A DNA stretch of 64,000 nt from Sorghum bicolor. Lineage: Eukaryota > Streptophyta > Magnoliopsida > Poales > Poaceae. The translations under genes were made by a program, and so were the position numbers. The DNA lies in assembly GCF_000003195.3 (NCBI RefSeq), contig NC_012871.2, positions 14,640,293-14,704,292 on the forward strand, written 5' to 3'. This document shows positions 45,811-58,649 of the stretch, piece by piece (within the stretch, counting starts at the first letter, position 1; the number at the start of each line of letters is the position of its first letter). Under the pieces are notes generated by a model. The model saw nothing but the letters and a program-made list of their open reading frames with translations. It did no database searches and had not been told where the DNA came from.

Positions 45811-46579
45811 TATATAACTAGTTTTAAATTTGACTTGCCATGATATCTGTCAGGTTTTCACTTGGAACACTGATGCTTGGGCTTATGGACCAGGAACCAC
45901 TTCATTGTACCAGTCGCACCCATGGGTGCTGGCTGTCCTCCCTGATGGGAAGGCATTGGGTGTCCTTGCTGACACCACTATGCCGTGTGAGGTATGCACG
46001 CATACGTGAGTTCTGATGAGTGCCTTCGTCATATATAGCTCATACTAGCTAGTTGACAGTGTAACTGATCTTTCTATTAACACAATGATAGTTTACAATG
46101 ATACAGATTGACTTAAGGCAAGAATCCACTATAAAATTCTCGGTCTCATCTGCCTATCCTGTCATTACTTTTGGGCCATTGAATACACCAGCTGAAGTTA
46201 TCACATCCTTGTCTCATGCAATTGGTATTTCTCCCACATTATTTAGTCAATCTCTTCTGTTACTATTGTTATATGCTTGAAACATGGCAGTGCTCTCTGG
46301 AGTTTTTTTTTAAAAAATTGTACATGAATAATGAAGATGTATTCCTCTGCTCTATTTTGAACAACGTAGTTGTAACGATCTTTAAATTCAGTTTAGCAAT
46401 TCCTTCTACAGTGGGGGCCTCCACTGCTGTATTTAATGTTCAAAAAAAAGTTTAGCAATTCCTTAGATACACGTTCGGAATCTTGATAATGTTGTGATAT
46501 GTTAGCACTAGGGATGGAAATGGATGTTCAGTTATCTATTTGTTTGAATTCATATCCGATAAAACTTAAATATTTTTTT

Positions 46580-46730
46580 TCTCGTACATGCAAGAGCTGT
46601 GCATCATTTTATTAAGAAGAAGAGAGAGTACATAGAGTACAAGGGGCGAAGAATCCCCAACACACTAAAACATAAAGAAAAACACAGCCCACACCTCACC
46701 CTTTGAGAAAGAAAAGATGATAAAACCTGA
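46580..46730 (-). mobile_element. LINE 3' tail, reverse, in HGL1-B intron 4
   Basis: Complement of the LINE tail: ttctcgtacatgcaagagct, then cattttattaagaagaag. No ORF2 sequence remains. The rest of the intron 46225-47362 is AT-rich with nothing recognised. Confidence 0.55.
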
Positions 46731-47839
46731 ATGTGTGTTGTGTGTCAGAATACAGTTTCATATTCAAATAAATCATGCAATATCCAACAATTATACATAT
46801 CAGTGAGGAATATACATATGATGAAACTATTTAAAAGCTATTTTTATGATGACTATTGGTATTAGTTTTTAGTATCATTAATGATGTATCTATTGAAACT
46901 ATTGTTAAATATACCATTTTAAATTATGCAAAATATATGTTATGGTAAAAATTTTCTACGATTAATATGTTGACGTCAACCATTTGTTATAGATCTATGT
47001 AACCTTTCATATATTAATGATCCAAGTTAAAACAAAAGTTCGATTGGATAGAATCCTCAAATGACCTATGTTCAGAATTGGAGGCATAATCATAGGAAAT
47101 AAATTTTAATTAATATAATGGTGCTATTTTGAATCAAATAACCTTCATATTTTTTTTGAAAGTTTGATTTTTAAAACACATTGTTCTGAAAATGTGCGGC
47201 CTACATTTTTGGAAAAGAGGGACTACCTAAGACGCATCACTGCGCTTTTCACTATGTGAGAAGCGATAATTGAACACACATATTCAAGTTTAATTTTTTT
47301 TATGTTACATCACTTGCTATTTGCTACCTTGTCAGTTAAGATGGCAGAATTTTCCAATGTAGGAACTGTGTCCATGCCCCCGAAGTGGTCACTTGGTTAC
47401 CATCAATGCCGTTATAGTTACATGTCTTCTGAGAAAGTGCTGAAGGTATTTTCTTGCTAGAGCTAGGTTAAAATGATGTCATATATATATATATATATAT
47501 TTAATATTTATATGTTTATTGTTACCACAAGTATGATCCAATAAAGTGTGGCATCTTAGACTTAAGAAATAAATATGCAAACTTAATTATGTTTAGTTAC
47601 AATAGGAGTATATGAAAAATACTATGTAATTGTGATTGTTACATGGTGATACTTTCCCTAATCTGTAGCAAAGAATTTTTATTATTGATAAATTTTTTGT
47701 TCTTGGTGTAAGTTTCAAAGTGATTACATTATTAGAAAAAAAAACTTTGTTTGCTTCATGGGCCTATTGCAGCAACCAAACCTTCTATTTCTATAGCTCC
47801 AATCTTGTTTGTGGATATTTTTCTTATTTCTCAAACATG

Positions 47840-47920
47840 TCGGAGAGTTCTGTATCATTTTATTAAGAAGAAAAGGGGTAAGAGCCCTTACACAACACAC
47901 ACACACACACACACACCTCG
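47840..47920 (-). mobile_element. LINE tail remnant and (CA)n repeat in HGL1-B intron 5
   Basis: ctgtatcattttattaagaa is the same reversed LINE-tail type. A (CA)n run of about 11 units follows at 47893-47917. A (TA)n run occurs at 47482-47500. Confidence 0.5.
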
Positions 47921-48195
47921 GTTCATGTAATTGTTTCTCGGTCATACTGTTTGAGTTATTGATAAATTTTCTTTGACACATCTGCTCTCTCTTCTTCATT
48001 TTTAGACATGAATACATCTTAATAATGATTGTTTAACAGGTTGTTAGAACATTCAGAGAGAAAGGCATTCCTTGTGATGTTATCTGGATGGATATTGACT
48101 ATATGGATGGTTTTAGGTGCTTCACGTTTGATAGCGTAAGTACTTGTTCTATCAAAGATTCTTTGTTTGAACATCTACGCTTCGTTTATTCTCTA

Positions 48196-48444
48196 CTCCC
48201 TTCGTCCCGCAAAGAGTGTCATTTTTGCTTTCTGAAAAGTCAAACACTTTCAACTTTGATCAAATATATATAAAAAATTATTGATATTTATGGTGCATAA
48301 TTGGTATCATTAAATGATCCGCTTAATATATTTACATAATAAACTTATTTGGAGATATATATTTTATACAAATCCAGTCAAACTTTTAAAAAAAGTTTGC
48401 CCAACACAAATCTCATAGCAACATTTTTTTTGGGACGGAGGGAG
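48196..48444. mobile_element. Stowaway MITE (249 bp) in HGL1-B intron 6
   Basis: It begins CTCCCTTCGTCCCGCAAAG and ends TTTGGGACGGAGGGAG, the standard Stowaway termini, with TA on the left and TG on the right (one base changed). The interior is AT-rich. Confidence 0.9.
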
Positions 48445-50984
48445 TGCATGTTTACAAAATTATATTTCTTCAAAATTTTGAGTAGTTCATGTAATTGTTT
48501 TGCTTCTATCATTATGTACAAAAGTATAGTTGGATTGTCCTTGATCCCGTTAGCTCCTGTTTGAGCATTTTGCTAATGCTATCTGAATATATATTGCAGA
48601 ACCGCTTCTACAATCCAAAATCAATGGTTGATGATCTCCATTCCATCGGATGCAAAGCAATCTGGATGCTTGACCCAGGAATCAAGAATGAGGAGGGTTA
48701 CTTTGTGTGTGAAAGTGGTTCAGAAATGGATGTTTGGGTTCAAAAGGCAGATGGCAGCCCATTTATTGGTATGTTTTGCAAACCTTAAATGCTTTCCTTC
48801 AGTTTTTTCTTGAACTTAGTAGGATACCTTCATGTACTGTTTATGTTCTAAACTCAGGGAAAGTATGGCCTGGTGATTGTGTTTTCCCTGATTTTACCTC
48901 AAAAAGAGCACGTGCCTGGTGGGCTAGTTTGGTAAGGGACTTCATCACTAATGGCGTCGATGGAATATGGAATGATATGAACGAGCCTGCTGTTGCCGAT
49001 GTAAATGGTTTTTCATTATCTGTACATTTATCTTGCCTGAAAGCAATATCCATAGGGGAGATGCTGATATCGGTGGCACCCAGAACCATCCATACTATCA
49101 CAATGTATATGTTGTTCCTCTACCGAGGATTATCTGCCAGTGTCAACGCAATATTTTCACATAATTTTCTATTTCATGTAAATTTAATGCTTTCATGCTT
49201 TTTATTTTTTAGGTCTATGGAATGCTAATGGCAAGATCAACTTACGAAGGAATGGTGTTGGCCGATGCTTCTAAACGACCATTTGTTCTTACACGAGCTG
49301 GTTTTATAGGAAGCCAGCGGTATGCCGCAACATGGACGGGTGATAACATGTCAACTTGGGAGCATTTACACATGAGTCTGTCAATGATTCTTCAACTGGT
49401 AAGCGAAATATTTGTTCCATATGTCCAAATGTTCCACCTTAAAACGTTCTAAGGGCCTAAGCATTTTTGTTTTCGACAATATGCTCCAACTCGCTTCAAC
49501 AATGCATACCTTGATAAAGTACCTCGACTAGGGGGAGAGACGTCCACCCTAGCATTTTAATAGATAGAAGAAGGTGAGAGTTGAACCCTGGTTGGCTGTA
49601 TGACATCCTCCACCCCCAACTAGACAATTCATCTCAGGGAGATTTTCCATACCCTGGTAAAGTAAAACATATGCTTATGCACAAATATCCTAAAATTATG
49701 TGTATAATGTTGTGACACGAAAGTGACGCATAGTCTGTTATAATACTGAGAACCATTCCCTTTTGTACTGTTCACAAAATTTGGTTCCAACATTAATTTG
49801 CTCCAGTACAATTATATTATTATCAATTCTCATTCTATGCATACCCTTCATTGTATATTATAAAGTTGAATTGTATTGCAGTGATAAAATTATTGTTATT
49901 AATGAGTGTGATATGAGAACTGAAATATAAGCTTGTAAGAACCTAACGACATGGTTATCTATTCATGGTCTCAGTGGTCAACCATTCTCAGGTCCTGATA
50001 TTGGTGGTTTTGCTGGAAATGCCACTCCTAAACTTTTTGGAAGATGGATGGGTATGGGTGCATTGTTTCCATTTTCACGTGGCCATACGATAACTGGAAG
50101 CAATGACCATGAGCCATGGTCCTTCGGGGAAGAGGTATAGCTTTATGCTCCCTATGGTGCCACTCACATGACGACACAAGCATGCACATAAACACTAACA
50201 CAAACAACTATTTTCTCACATCAAACTATTCCATCAATCACTTAGTTGTAACACCTATATGTTTTTCTCACTTAGCCCTCAAACTAGAATCAAAACTACT
50301 TAGAACCCTACCCTTGTTTATTTTTCAACTGGCAGATTAGCCAAGTGGATATAGTTTGAAATGACATAGGAATGAGTAGAAGCCATCTCAATAAATAATG
50401 CAAATCATAATTAACCATGCCAACAAATGCAAGTCGTGACTACATCTCCGCTGGCAAAACACCCAAGGGAAACCAAACTGGGGAATTAAGTGTGAAGCAT
50501 TACTTCATATTAACACTTCTTTGTGTGTTTGAGGGGTGGGATGGAGTGGGGGAGATAAATGGTGTTAGTGGACAAACAAAATAATTCAAGTGACTAAATG
50601 GACTTCTCATGAAACAAAATGAAGAGAATAATGTTCTCTGCAATTCAATGTCTTCCACTAGAAAGTGGGAACATATTAATACCTTTTCGATATAACTTAA
50701 TATAGCATATATATACCCTTTTTTGTCTGCATTATTAACCATGCTATTATTGTATTTCCATTCCTCGATCTCCATTATATGCTTTTTTTTTCTTGAACGT
50801 ATATGCTAAATTAATATATATGTTCTCATCATGATAGAAAAAAATCGTTATTTTATTCCTAATGAATGATCTTTTTTATGGCAGTAGGACCAGCTCTAGG
50901 CCTAGGTCAGATTGATTAGGTTGGGGTACTTGATTAGGGGGTTCTAGGGCTGTTTGTTTTGGTCCGGTCATATCTTTCAAAAAT

Positions 50985-51395
50985 TTTCTCGAACATGCAA
51001 GAGAGCTGCGTATCATTGCATTAGTAGAAGAAAAAGGAATCATACACAGATCCAAACACACTCACACCCACCACCACCCCTTCCTTGTTTTCTAAAGCTT
51101 CCTCACCTGAATCTGAGAGTACATCGACCAAGCGGGCTTAAGAAACTAAAAGCTCTCAGCAGTAAGCAAGGACAGACCCTTAGCTCCTGCCAAACACCAC
51201 CAATGGGCATCATCCCTAGCTATACTAAGGGCTGTGTTATTGTTAGGTACAACCCCATTGAAGACACACTCATTCAGGTGATTAGTTTCTCAAGTTGTTT
51301 AGGAGGGGTGTGTGTGTGGGTGTGTGGGTCTATGTACGACTCTTTCTTCTCCTTTTATTGAAATGATATGCAGCTCTCCTGCGTGTTCGAGAAAT
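50985..51395. repeat. Pair of inverted LINE 3' tails in HGL1-B intron 11
   Basis: The left unit, ctcgaacatgcaagagagct and gcgtatcattgcattag (about 50988-51030), is the reverse complement of the right unit, attgaaatgatatgcagct and ctcctgcgtgttcgagaaa (about 51358-51396). The right unit is preceded by a GT-rich run at 51307. Either two independent insertions or one inverted insertion. Confidence 0.6.
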
Positions 51396-53436
51396 AAAAT
51401 CATCTCTATAAAAGAGACAGTTGTGTACATTAGTTACATCAGGCAAGAACTCTAAAAGTAGTGAGTGCTTCTAGAGGAGAGTGGTTAATCTGCTATCAAT
51501 CAATTTCATACCATTTAGCATCAGAGCAAAATGATGATGGAACATGTTCAGTTGCTAAACCTTGCTTGTTGCTATTTTATTTTAAATGCTAGTGCTGTTT
51601 ATAAACAGCCTACACCAAAACTCGAGGACTTGAAGGGGTGGAATAATGTTATACAAAGAAGGCTATCTAGTATTCATCTTTTTCTTTTATCAAGATAGCA
51701 TTGGCTAATTGAAAAAGCTTTGTATGTCTTGCAGTGTGAGGAAGTTTGTCGCCTTGCACTACTAAGACGGTACCGGCTACTACCACATATCTACACTCTC
51801 TTTTATCATTCACATACAAAGGGTATTCCAGTTGCTACTCCAGTTTTCTTTGCTGGTAATTACTTCTATCACTTCATATAGCCCAATTTTAAGTTGGTTT
51901 CAATGCTTGTAGTTTGTAGGCAGAATGAAGGTGTGTGGCAAGTTGCTGCCTCCTTTCCTTTGCTATCCGACCTTTAAAAAAATATATTTACATCCATCTT
52001 AGCTGGAGACTGTCATTTCTTGGGTTAAAAAACATATGTTCTTCCCACGATGCAGTTTATTACAAATATTATGTCACATTCCTTGTTTTTTTAGACCCAC
52101 AAGACATTGATCTAAGGAAAGTTGAGACTTCCTTTCTTCTTGGACCACTCTTAGTCTGTGCAAGGTAAAATCTCCACGTCAATGACTTGACAAACTTTTT
52201 TCTTAACCTTTCTTCTTGAGACCCATGATCTGCTTTGCATTGGTGTTCATTTGCTTTAGTGTAGCTATATATGTGTCAGTTCCTCAGTGAATGTTTTTTG
52301 CGTTAGAAATGATTATGCACCATCAATTGGAAATTGCTCGATTATCTTTCATCAAATATATATAGATGAAAAGATGCCAAAATGTCATTGTTATTTTCCT
52401 GAATCTTTCTCTATGCTTTGGTATATTTAATCTTTCCGGTCTTTAATTTGCAGCACTGTACCTAATAAAGGAGCTCATGAATGTGCACATATACTACCAA
52501 AGGGCATATGGCTGCCTTTTGATTTTTTGGATTCGCACCCTGTAAGTTGGTTTTTAAACTCCTAGTCCATGGACATCGATTCTGTTCCAATACTTATTTA
52601 TGAATGGGTAATTGTGTAGGATTTGCCAGTGCTGTATTTACAAGGTGGAGCGATTCTCCCTATAGGTCTTCCTATTCAGCATGTCGGAGAGGCAAGCTTG
52701 GAGGATGATATGTCATTAATTATTGCATTGGATGAAAATGGTATGCAACTTCTCATTTTCTGAATTATCAATGTTGGTGGTTTCCTTTAAGGCAACATTT
52801 GGATAAAGGGAAATGAGGGCCAGGGTGCGATGAGGATATGAGGGTTGGGAAATATTTGAGACCATGTTTGCATAAAGGGAAAATATAAGGTTTTGAGAAT
52901 AGGTTGCAAAGGGGTCTTATCCCACTCAACAAAACCAAGTAGGGGAGACAGCCATATTGTGAAATGGGGATTGGATAGAATCTGCGGTGCCCCACCCCCG
53001 TCAGAGCGGCCTGTTGCCCCTCGTCTAGCCATCAACCCCATCTTCTTGAGCCCTCTTTGTTCATGTGTCATTTGTGAGTAGCCCACAGATGCTCGTGAGG
53101 CAGTGCTTGGGCTGTTACTATCTTTTGAGGCAGCCATAGTGACCTAGTCAACTAATCTTTATTTGGCTAGATCTTTGGTTGTTGTTGTTGCTTTCTCATT
53201 TGTCTCTTTCCTACACATTGTTGTGCTATCTTGCTCTACTAGAGAGCATGCATGGAGCAAGATAGAGAGATTCTTAGCATGCAAAAAGATTTATGGTTGT
53301 ATCGGTTTATCTCAAAAATAGACATTATTTTTGCTTTGTTCTATGAGGGGTATTTTGGACATAAAAAGTTGTATATCTATCCTAAACCAATGCATACAAC
53401 ACTTTGGAAAAAGGATAAGTTCTCATATCCTTAACC

Positions 53437-53603
53437 CAGTAGCGAAGCTAGAATCTTTTAGGAGCCTGGGCAATTTTCACTATACAGAATATTTAGTTAC
53501 AAAATTATAGGGATCTACTTTAATATAAAGAAATTTTCCTTTTGAACGTTGGCGACGAGCCTAGCCGGCCACTCAGGGTGGTCGGGCGGTGGCTCCGCCA
53601 GTG
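53437..53603. mobile_element. MITE with CAGTAGCGAAGCT/GGCTCCGCCAGTG ends
   Basis: About 167 bp. Inverted termini cagtagcgaagct and the complement cactggcggagcc match with a few changes. Same terminal family as the foldback element at 17727. Confidence 0.55.
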
Positions 53604-53675
53604 CCTTAACCCAATCCTGCAGCATGCCCCACCACATTTCCCTGTATCAAACCTAGGTTATATCCAAATGCCAAG

Positions 53676-53859
53676 TGTCAATATTATTAGAGTATATGGC
53701 ATGGATCCCAAAGTATCCGGTTGTTATGGTAAGATAGGATTAGTTTACATCTCTACTATCTCCAGGATTGCTTGAGATCCAAGCCACCATGTACTCTATA
53801 TAAATAGCCTACATGACTCAATACAGATCATTTCATATCCTTACATGGTATAGAGATGG
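53676..53859 (+). mobile_element. LTR-like unit (170 bp) with primer-binding site
   Basis: It runs from tgtcaatattattag to catatccttaca, with a TATA-like ctatataaatag near 53797. It is followed at once by tggtatagagatgg, close to the initiator-tRNA primer site. It looks like the 5' end of a small or decayed LTR retrotransposon on the + strand. No 3' LTR was found before 56040. Confidence 0.55.
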
Positions 53860-56800
53860 TGTTGTGTTCTTGAGCCACAACCTCTATGCTCCTACATTGC
53901 AACACCTGGGGAGGGTTGATCTCTAAAGTCTTCACTGGAGTTGTGCACTCATAGTTAGTAATGTACCACTGCTTCATAGATTAGCCACCATCTAGAGTTT
54001 CCATGATATCTTTAGATTGAGTTTTCTCTCTTTTTTGAGTGACAAGTTGGTTTGCATTGCCTGCTAATCCATTGGCTGCTACATGATTACAAACTATAAT
54101 GCCTCATCTTTGACCTCTCTAGCATTTACTCTTCTCAATAATGATATGGATTGACACTTGTCGACACGACTGCTTTCTCTATGCTAGTCCATGGCTATTG
54201 TATCCCTAGTCATCGTCATGTAGGATCATCGTTGCCAATCTATCATTCACAACTATGAATTGTCACACCTCTAGGATTGCTACCCAACTAGGTAGTGGCT
54301 TTTCTTCATGTTGCTAGATCTCTTCATACTATAGGCTATTGATCTGAGTCAGCACCTTCTGCTACCTCTAGGCCATTGAGTTTGTCCCATCAAGACCATC
54401 ACCACCACCAGTCGAGGTATTTGGTCGGATTAAACTGATTGTGTATGTGTGTGCTCCTGTTGGTGCCTTGGGCATGCAACTCTCCTCCATCACGATGTCC
54501 ACAACACATTGTTCTCAGCCAATTTGGCAAAAAAAAGGTTATTGTATATTCAATAATTCCACACAATATATTCCTCCTAAAGGGTACCACGTTTTAGGTT
54601 AAGATAGATCATATACCACAAAACCTAAAGCTTCCGCTTATATGTGCGTCCCTAGGGAGATTGCCCTTGAGGATCTCTGCTAGGGGTAGCACCACTAGGG
54701 GTCGCATCACCAACCTTGTGGATTGGCCGCTCTAGATAGTATTTTCCCAATCCATTGATTGGGAGGGTCTCGCTCACTGGTCTTGATTGACATTTCTTTT
54801 GGGTTTTGCAAACTAAGATCAGTTTATGCCACCCACTGCCTTCATCTTTACGTGCCTCTACGCCAACATTCGACCTCTACTACACTAACCTCCACCACTT
54901 CGACTGTGCAACTAGGATGGGCATGCAATATCGAGGGAACTCCCAACATTGCTTCTTAGTCATCTTGTCCACACATCTTCTTTGTTGGTTCATCATTGCC
55001 ACCTGCATCTACATTTGTCATCCCTTGTGCATGGACAATCGTACCATGTTGTGACCCTTTCTCATCACCTTTCTTTCACTAGGTTTTCATCAAGCTGTTT
55101 GAGATCTTTGTCACCGACATTGAGTGCTACTATTGCTGCCTACCTTGCATCTTAGACTGCGGCTCGCCTTCGAGCAAGATCATCCACATGGATTGCTCGA
55201 CTGAGCATGCACTGCTTCTTCTACATCAAGCACAACCTCATCTCCAATGTCGTTGTCTCTTCCCCTACCAACTTTGTCTGCTCCGACACCTTCCTCTACC
55301 CCCAAAAATCCTAAAATCATTGTGGAGGCCTTCTCTGCTAGCCTTCTAGACTGTGATGCATTGTTAGGGTCCTCTCCCTAGTATGTTTGGTATTAGCAAC
55401 GTTGGTGCATTACTTCATCCTTGACATGTAGCTGAGTCTAGCAAACCTAGTGCATGCCTTAGCCTTGGTGCCATGATTGTATGGACTTAAACATTCACGC
55501 TCCCATCCCAATTGTCTCCATTGCTTTGCCATCTTTGTCTATGTCCTCGACGGCATTGACTGTGTCGGCATTGTCTCCTTCCATGATGACTACATGCATG
55601 TGTCTCTGTCATCACCATGATGCCCCTTTTGTGTCCATAGCTACATGTGCTACTGCCTCAAAAGTAGCTACCTCAACTGCTATGTTGACTATGATATCTC
55701 TAGCATGACATCCTCGACCACGGCTACTCCGCACTCACACTTAGCTACCTTGACATTGGCACAATGGGCTACTGAGCAAATGTTGTTAGCTTCCACTCCA
55801 GCCACAACATCAACTACACATTGACCATTATGACTATATAGGGGGAGGTTAGCTAGATGACTTATAACGTTTAGCTTCTTCTTCAGTCTAACCATCTGTC
55901 TGCTCCCGTTCTTCAGTCTAACCATATGATAGAAGGTAGGTTAGGATCGCCTAACCCTTATGTCTAAGGAAGGTTTCTTGCCCCCTAAACAATGTACTCC
56001 AATCTAATCCTCCCACGAGCCTCGACAATACAATCAACAATTCCACCTAGTATTTCTCCTACAAATATGTCATATGCCATTGCATTGAATGGATATGATA
56101 ACAAAATTCGATCAACACATTAATTTGTGTTTCCATGTTATATTAATTTTATGCTTTATTTAGTTAAGCCTTATTTGTTTTCAAGATATTGTTTTTTTAT
56201 GTTTGTCTCAAAACTATGTGCATATAATGTCTGCGAATGGCTTGCCCTGTTTTACAGGAAAAGCTGAAGGTGTCCTCTTTGAAGATGCTGGAGATGGATA
56301 TGCATTCACAGAGGGAGACTATCTTTTGACATATTATATTGCTGAACTCCACTCATCGGTGGTTACTGTCAAAGTCCTTAAATCTGAAGGGTCATGGAAG
56401 AGACCAAAACGAAATTTAAAAATAAATATATTGGTTGGTGGAAGTGCTATGGTATGTCTATTGCCTTCCACTCCTTTTTTTCATTCAAGAAACAAATTTA
56501 TCTTTGACACATTTTTTTCATCCAGATAAGTACAGATGGTGTTGATGGTGAAGAAATACACCTTACAATGCCTTCTGAATCAGAAGTGTCCAGCTTAATT
56601 GCAACTAGCGAACTTGAGCACAAGAAAAGATTCGGTATTTCTCCTGTGACTTATTTATGGCTATACTGTTTTTGATCTAGAAGGAAAAGATTTGTCATTT
56701 CCATAATTTTAAACACATTACAAAAACATATCATGGTACCTTAGTTTTAATTCTCTGCGGTTGTCTTATACTGGTACATTGCTATGGTTGTACAGGGATG

Positions 56801-57009
56801 ATTCAGGCTATACCTGATATAGACGAGCCATCAGTTTAATCCCAGGGAGGTTAGCAAATGCTTTGTGCACTGGGGAACTAGTGGTGTGAACATGGACCTC
56901 TGGTCAGAGGAAAGACCACCAGTGTATAACGAGACGCCGTTGAGGATTTGCCACCAGTATGATGTGTGGCAAACAAGCTAAATACTGCCTGGACACCAGA
57001 AATAAAATA

Positions 57010-57113
57010 CCACTTTGCCGAGTGCGGCACTCGGCAAAGCCTTTGCCGAGTGCAAATGTGGTTTTGCCGAGTGCCCCAGGCACTCGGCAAAGGACCGGCC
57101 TGTGCAGGCTTGC
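57010..57113. mobile_element. TTTGCCGAGTGC hairpin insertion in HGL1-B 3' UTR
   Basis: ctttgccgagtgcggcactcggcaaag is followed by further tttgccgagtgc and gcactcggcaaag copies. Alignment with copy A's 3' UTR (gaaataaaa...cacttgtt) shows that this roughly 100 bp block is extra in copy B. The motif is common in grass DNA transposon ends. Confidence 0.7.
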
Positions 57114-57241
57114 ACTTGTTGTTTTAGGGTCTCTGTATTATTGGTCGCGCACCAAAACATCTTTCATGGTATTTTGGAGTGTTGCATTCTCCCTTGTTTG
57201 TTTCAGTTAGGCAATTTCCGTTTGAAAATCACGATTCCCAG

Positions 57242-58080
57242 GACCTAGGGCTCAACGACTTTGGGCACCTGTCTGGGCCCAGGCACCAGCGAACTCTGAG
57301 ATATTGGTCAAATCGTGCACTGCAGCAAGCTTAAAATGCGTGTTCTTATCAATATTTTTAAGCTTCGCACTGGCTCCATTGAACGGTCCACTATTGGTTG
57401 CAGCTATGACAAATATAAACATTTTTAAGCTTCGTCCTGGCTCCATTTGAACGCTCGGTCCACTATTGGTGGCAGCTATAACAATTGGGGCCTTTGCGGT
57501 TTATTATAAAAACTGTTGTCAAAATCATGATTTTGTTGTATTTTGTTTGGGCTCTACCATCATGACTAGGTCTTTACAATCTTGTTTAATTGAGCCTAGT
57601 TTTACGATTCTAATCTAATAAATAAAGTTACATCTATGTTGAGATCTTACAACAGTGCTCTTGGAGTTTTTCCTGTGTTGTATTATAGAGTCGCCTGTGA
57701 TGCCTGTTATGAAAGCCAGCCCTAAACGACCAATGTTGGACTGGCAGTCAGCATTCATCACGACTGTTTACTAGTAGTGTCCCAACTACCACCCTTTCAT
57801 CACCATTACTTTCACTGGGAGAAGCCGAAGAGGCTCACCTAGTGCTGATCTATATATTCTTCCTGCCCACCTTCCTCTGAAACCACCCTTCTTCCTTGTT
57901 CATCCCATTCTTTCTTTCAACTTGAACCATGTCATTGGACAACACTTCAAGCTTCTAAGCAACAACACATCCACCGACGAGGATGAGGTCCAGCAACGCT
58001 GGTCCTCTAGCGACGATGGCTCCATCGACTACAACTATGGCAGAACCACCCGAATTATATAGCCCACATGCACCTATCAT
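57242..58080. other. HGL1-B downstream flank
   Basis: Similarity to copy A ends at gattcccagg (57241). It contains a direct repeat of about 60 bp (57355-57415 and 57422-57485, ttttaagcttcg...ggtccactattggt). It also holds gtttactagtagtgtccc at 57765, whose complement GGGACACTACTAGTAAAC resembles a CACTA-type terminus. No gene is supported. Confidence 0.4.
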
Positions 58081-58099
58081 TGTCCTTAAGACCTCTGAC

Positions 58100-58640
58100 T
58101 ACTACACATGAGAGTCATATAACTCGGATAGTCTGTCGGGTGCCCTCGGAGGACCCCGAATCATCCACATTTTATAACTCATATAGGATCAACATGGAGT
58201 TACCACAACATTACAACATTTGTTACAAAAATTAACTTACATCAGAGTGCGAAAGATTTATAACTCAATTTACAAAATATGATGGAATATGAACTTAACT
58301 AAATTCTCAAAAGGTGTGTAGAGTAGCAGAAGCAACTGAATTAGGTGAAACATCTGAGGTAGAAGAGATGGACAAATCATGTCGTACCCACCGACATGAC
58401 CTCCATTAGCAGCATAAGTCAGCACCTGCAACATGGGTTAAAGAACCCTGAGTACGGGAGTACTCAACAAGACTTACCCGACAGAAAAGAGGAGAAACTC
58501 AGGAATGCAGGTTTAGAGTAGACAAGGGGTGGCTGAGCAAGGAAGCAAGTTGTTTTTGCATAACAGCTTACTAATAGTGGATCCTTACTTTCATAGTTTT
58601 AGCCTCAAAAGGGCCACCTTGGAAGGCGGACGAGTTCGAG
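58100..58640 (-). mobile_element. Gypsy-type LTR fragment, reverse
   Basis: It contains aaccctgagtacgggagtac and caacaagacttacccgac, phrases typical of grass Gypsy LTRs in reverse orientation, and a purine-rich tail. No ends with TG...CA were fixed. Confidence 0.4.
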
Positions 58641-58649
58641 GATAGTCTT

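Larger units (their letters stand above)
52741..56257. other. HGL1-B intron between exons 15 and 16, expanded to 3.5 kb
   Basis: The matching intron in copy A is 1.3 kb with different insertions. Here it holds a MITE (53437-53603), an LTR-like unit with primer site (53676-53859), and about 2 kb (53860-56040) of transposon-like text without an intact ORF. The last 200 bases align again with copy A. Confidence 0.6.
37601..56981 (+). pseudogene. HGL1: Heteroglycan glucosidase 1-like GH31 alpha-glucosidase, copy B (broken)
   Basis: Tandem copy of HGL1. Exons: 37601-37951, 45614-45682, 45854-45991, 46107-46224, 47363-47445, 48040-48135, 48600-48768, 48858-49000, remnant 49036-49104, 49213-49398, 49967-50134, 51735-51855, 52095-52164, 52454-52541, 52620-52740, 56258-56451, 56526-56634, 56796-56834, then 3' exon remnant 56835-56981. 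GH31 hallmarks are present: WMDIDYMDGFRCFTFD, the nucleophile motif GIWNDMNEP (48962-48988), acid/base region WTGDN, and GPDIGGFAGN. Lesions: between 49001 and 49035 an intron has shrunk to 35 bases with loss of its acceptor and the next codons; the acceptor before 49967 reads AT, not AG; and a deletion fuses GAGCCATCAG to the last exon, giving TAA at 56837. It is unlikely to make active enzyme. Confidence 0.9.

Noticed and set aside
57765..57785. CACTA transposon terminus
   Set aside because: Only one end resembles the CACTACTAG-type terminus; no partner end or subterminal repeats were found, so it is not listed as an element.
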